NCBI RefSeq assembly: GCF_015291645.1
Contig: NZ_CP030055.1
Coordinates: 1,364,001-1,428,000, forward strand
Direction: 5' to 3'
From: Bradyrhizobium sp. CCBAU 53340
Lineage (GTDB): Bacteria > Pseudomonadota > Alphaproteobacteria > Rhizobiales > Xanthobacteraceae
Length of the DNA stretch: 64,000 nucleotides
The notes under the pieces: model-generated
The model's database searches: none
What the model was told of the DNA's origin: nothing
Seen by the model: the letters and a program-made list of their open reading frames with translations, nothing else
Shown: piece after piece, positions 61,806 through 64,000 of the stretch
How positions within the stretch are numbered: the stretch's first letter is position 1
Layout: each line of letters begins with the position of its first letter
Made by a program: the position numbers and the translations under genes

Positions 61806-62921
61806 TTACACCACGATACTCAACCGTTTCGCCGCGCGCGTGATGCCCGTGTACAGCCACCGCTGCCGCGACTCCTGAAACGCAAAGCTCTCGTCGAACA
61901 GCACGACGTCGTCCCATTGCGAGCCCTGCGACTTGTGCACGGTCAGCACGTAGCCGTAGTCGAACTCGTCATAAGGCTTGCGCTGCTCCCAGGCGATCTG
62001 CTCGACGCCACCTTCGAAGCAGTCGGCGCGCACCGAGACCTTCGTCACCTTGTGCCCGAAATCCTCGTCCGGCGACAGCCGCATCGAGAGGATGCGCGAT
62101 TTCGAGCGCGAGGCGTTGCGTGACTTGACGCGCCACAGGCCGCCATTGAACAGGCCCTTCTTGCGGTTGTTGCGCAGGCACACCAGCTTGTCGCCGGCGA
62201 CCGGAAACACGTCCTCGATGTTCTGGCGCTGGCGCACCCGCATGTTGTAGGCGCGGCGGGTGTTGTTGCGGCCGACCAGGACCTGGTCGGCGCCCATGAC
62301 GCGATCAGGATCGAGTTCTTTCCGCGACACCACCTCGCTCTCGCCGTAGCGGCCGATGTCGAGCTCGCGCCCCTCGCGCACGTCCATCGACATCCGCACG
62401 ATCGGATCGTCTTGGGCCTGGCGGTGCACCTCGGTCAGCATCGCGTCCGGCTCTGAATTGGTGAAGAAGCCGCCGCCCTGGATCGGCGGCAGCTGCGCGG
62501 GATCGCCCAGCACCAGCAGCGGGCAGTCGAATGACATCAGGTCGCGCCCCAGTTCGGCGTCGACCATCGAGCATTCGTCGATCACGATCAGCTTGGCCTT
62601 GGAGGCCGGCGCATCGTCCCACAATTCGAAGCTCGGCTGCTCCTCGCCGGATTCCCGGGCGCGGTAGATCAGCGAATGGATGGTGGAGGCTTCGTCGCAA
62701 CCCTTGTTGCGCATGACGAGCGCGGCCTTGCCGGTGAATGCCGCAAACTTCACCTCGCCGTCGACGCCTTCGGCGATGTGCCGCGCCAGCGTGGTCTTGC
62801 CGGTGCCGGCAAAGCCGAACAGGCGGAAAATCGGCGGCGTGCCGTTCCGGCCGGGCTTGGCCTTGAGCCAGTCGCCGACGGCCTTGAGAGCGGCATCCTG
62901 ATGCGGAGTGAAAGTGGCCAT
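61806..62921 (-). CDS. RecD/Dda-like ATP-dependent DNA helicase
   Basis: A 371-residue superfamily-1 helicase. Walker A is FGFAGTGKTTLARHIAEG near residue 35, Walker B is LIVIDECSMVDAELG, and the C-terminal UvrD_C_2 motif is YGYVLTVHKSQGSQWDDVVL, followed by GITRAAKRLSIVV at the extreme C-terminus. The compact single-chain form resembles phage Dda and the short RecD-like helicases of alphaproteobacteria, rather than RecD of RecBCD. It may act in DNA repair or replication restart. No recB/recC or phage genes lie nearby. Confidence 0.87.
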   Translation of the reverse strand: MATFTPHQDAALKAVGDWLKAKPGRNGTPPIFRLFGFAGTGKTTLARHIAEGVDGEVKFAAFTGKAALVMRNKGCDEASTIHSLIYRARESGEEQPSFELWDDAPASKAKLIVIDECSMVDAELGRDLMSFDCPLLVLGDPAQLPPIQGGGFFTNSEPDAMLTEVHRQAQDDPIVRMSMDVREGRELDIGRYGESEVVSRKELDPDRVMGADQVLVGRNNTRRAYNMRVRQRQNIEDVFPVAGDKLVCLRNNRKKGLFNGGLWRVKSRNASRSKSRILSMRLSPDEDFGHKVTKVSVRADCFEGGVEQIAWEQRKPYDEFDYGYVLTVHKSQGSQWDDVVLFDESFAFQESRQRWLYTGITRAAKRLSIVV

Positions 62922-63310
62922 ATCTGTCTTGAGGAGGGACGGAATCGGGGCGATTCGTCGCTCCTCAAGGTAACCATTCGACCCACCCTTTCAAGGCAGA
63001 TGAGCGCTCGAGGATCGATGTGGGCCACCTCTCCGATCCGCGTCCTTCCGCCGTCCCTGCCGGCCTCGTCGGCGCTGAAATGAAGGTCGGGTAAAGGCCT
63101 GCGTTGATTGATGCAATTTCGTGCAGCGACGATGCAGGGCTTCATCGTTTCTCGAGCGTCGGCGCGATGCCTGGTTGATCTAGCGCAAGGTGATCTCGAC
63201 GGCACGAACCTATGTTCCGCAGCGGTGACAATGGCGTCGACCGAGATGCGCCCGAAGGGGCGCATCTCCTGGACAATTCCTGAAGCGGGTCTGCCCGCGG
63301 GGATTCGGAT
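62922..63310. other. 389-bp gene-free region upstream of napF
   Basis: This gap holds the promoters of the divergent helicase and napF-like genes. Apart from the FNR/FixK2 box at 63175-63188 and a -10-like TATGTT at 63211-63216, no gene, repeat or hairpin was seen. Confidence 0.6.
63175..63188 (+). promoter_or_regulatory. FNR/FixK2 box of the nap locus
   Basis: TTGATCTAGCGCAA matches TTG(A/C)-N6-(T/G)CAA exactly. A -10-like TATGTT (63211-63216) is centred 32 bp downstream of the box centre. The predicted transcript would have a leader of about 90 bp before the napF ATG. Confidence 0.82.
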
Positions 63311-63670
63311 ATGCCGAGACCAATGTCACGACGCTCGCTCTTCTCCGCCGTTCTGCCTTTTTCATCCGGCCGCGACGCGCTTGTGCCGCGCATGGAGGAT
63401 GCGCGCCCCGAACAGGTGGCGACCGTCTCCAGTGCGAGCGCCTGCGTCGAAAGACATGGCGTGGTCTGTCGCCGGTGCGTCGAGGCTTGTGAGCATTCCG
63501 CCATCCGCATTCTCGCGCGCGAGAAGCTGGGCGCCGTGATCGATGCTGCAGCCTGCACGGGCTGCGGCGATTGCATCCCGGTCTGCCCGGTCGAAGCCAT
63601 CGCGCTCGCGCCGCGCGATCGAATTGCGCTCGTATCCGAACTTGCAAACCTGGTCGTGCAAAATGGCTGA
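63311..63670 (+). CDS. napF: NapF-like ferredoxin, two-cluster form
   Basis: A 119-residue iron-sulfur protein at the head of a nap locus. The N-terminus RPMSRRSLFSAVLPF resembles that of NapF. Two cysteine sets are present: C-x7-C-x2-C-x3-C (CVERHGVVCRRCVEACEH) and the classic C-x2-C-x2-C-x3-C (CTGCGDCIPVCP). Typical NapF has about 165 residues and four sets, so this is a short variant. NapF is thought to assist NapA maturation. GGGGAT precedes the ATG at 63311. It overlaps napD by 8 bp. Confidence 0.75.
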   Translation: MPRPMSRRSLFSAVLPFSSGRDALVPRMEDARPEQVATVSSASACVERHGVVCRRCVEACEHSAIRILAREKLGAVIDAAACTGCGDCIPVCPVEAIALAPRDRIALVSELANLVVQNG

Positions 63671-63998
63671 AGCCACCAACATCTGCGGCGTTGCCGTCTA
63701 TCTCGCACCGGACAGAGCGAGCGATCTGATGGACCGGATCCTGGCGCTGCCCGGCGTCGAGCTGGAAGCTGCATCCGGCGAAAACAGGCTTGCTTTGACC
63801 GTCGTCGACACCGCGGCCTCGCTCGCGATCGACCAGATCGCGGCCATGCATCGCCTGCCCGGTGTCGTCGCCGCCTCCCTGATCTTTCACGCATTCGATG
63901 CGCCCGACGACGAGAGCGCTGTCGAGACCGCGGCGGCCGCATGCTGCGGCGGCCTCTGCCAGGAGTCCGGCGCGCACGCGCGCGCTTCCGCAATTTGA
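63663..63998 (+). CDS. napD: NapD, chaperone of periplasmic nitrate reductase NapA
   Basis: A 111-residue cytoplasmic protein that binds the Tat signal of NapA and helps its maturation. The ferredoxin-like fold is visible: ATNICGVAVYLAPDRASDLM, LPGVELEAASGENRLALTVV and LPGVVAASLIFHAFD. It is longer than typical NapD (about 85-95 residues) because of a C-terminal tail with three cysteines (AAAACCGGLCQESG). The ATG at 63663 lies within the end of napF. Stop TGA 63996-63998; napA is expected immediately past the window edge. Confidence 0.87.
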   Translation: MAEATNICGVAVYLAPDRASDLMDRILALPGVELEAASGENRLALTVVDTAASLAIDQIAAMHRLPGVVAASLIFHAFDAPDDESAVETAAAACCGGLCQESGAHARASAI

Positions 63999-64000
63999 GA

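Overview
The window is high-GC alphaproteobacterial chromosome, most likely from a denitrifying Bradyrhizobium or close relative. The evidence is the gene content (nirK-nirV, hemN, nnrR, nnrS and a nap locus), FixK/FNR-type boxes of the form TTG-N8-CAA, many CUT1-type ABC importers, and the palindromic intergenic repeats typical of that group. No rRNA, tRNA, CRISPR array, insertion sequence or phage gene was seen. The organism is an inference from these features, not from a database match.

Layout. 0-6 kb: DUF465 protein, L-2-hydroxyglutarate oxidase-like flavoprotein, a PAS-GGDEF-EAL c-di-GMP protein and a diverged GlpD-like flavoprotein. 6-9.3 kb: a PotABC-like ABC importer core without a binding protein, plus a small membrane protein. 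9.3-12.5 kb (minus): a sugar-type importer (binding protein and two permeases) without an ATPase. 12.8-16.4 kb: LysR regulator, PrpF-like isomerase and DctA-type carboxylate carrier. 16.4-20 kb: AsmA-like protein and a two-subunit 3-oxoacid CoA-transferase with a clear terminator.

20-26.6 kb is a denitrification and nitric-oxide island: nirV and nirK (minus), an undescribed 64-residue membrane protein, hemN, a DUF1858 protein, an NnrR-type Crp/Fnr regulator and nnrS. Four FNR/FixK2-like boxes lie in its promoters. A fifth lies 38 kb away in front of a napF-like and napD pair that runs off the right edge. Three of the island boxes are followed by a -10-like hexamer at about the spacing of a class II activator, so the two loci look like one low-oxygen/NO regulon.

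26.7-37.3 kb: a small monooxygenase-fold protein, an AraC regulator, a FixJ-like regulator whose phosphoacceptor Asp appears to be Glu, a DUF4139 protein, a D-2-hydroxyacid dehydrogenase followed by a second ATPase-less CUT1 importer, and a Cache-HAMP chemoreceptor. 37.4-40.7 kb: a decayed TctC-type binding-protein gene between palindromic repeats, then two paralogous EamA transporters around a DUF1330 protein and a small lipoprotein-like or secreted protein. 40.9-48.5 kb: CrtI-like oxidoreductase, MgtA-type P-ATPase, and a divergent MacAB-like export operon. 48.7-51.7 kb: purA and a proline-rich single-pass protein. 51.8-55.5 kb: sulfatase, MFS carrier and LysR regulator. 55.5-63 kb: two small secreted proteins with the same four-cysteine spacing, several small conserved proteins, msrB and msrA, a TPR-caspase-like protein and a RecD-like helicase, followed by the nap promoter.
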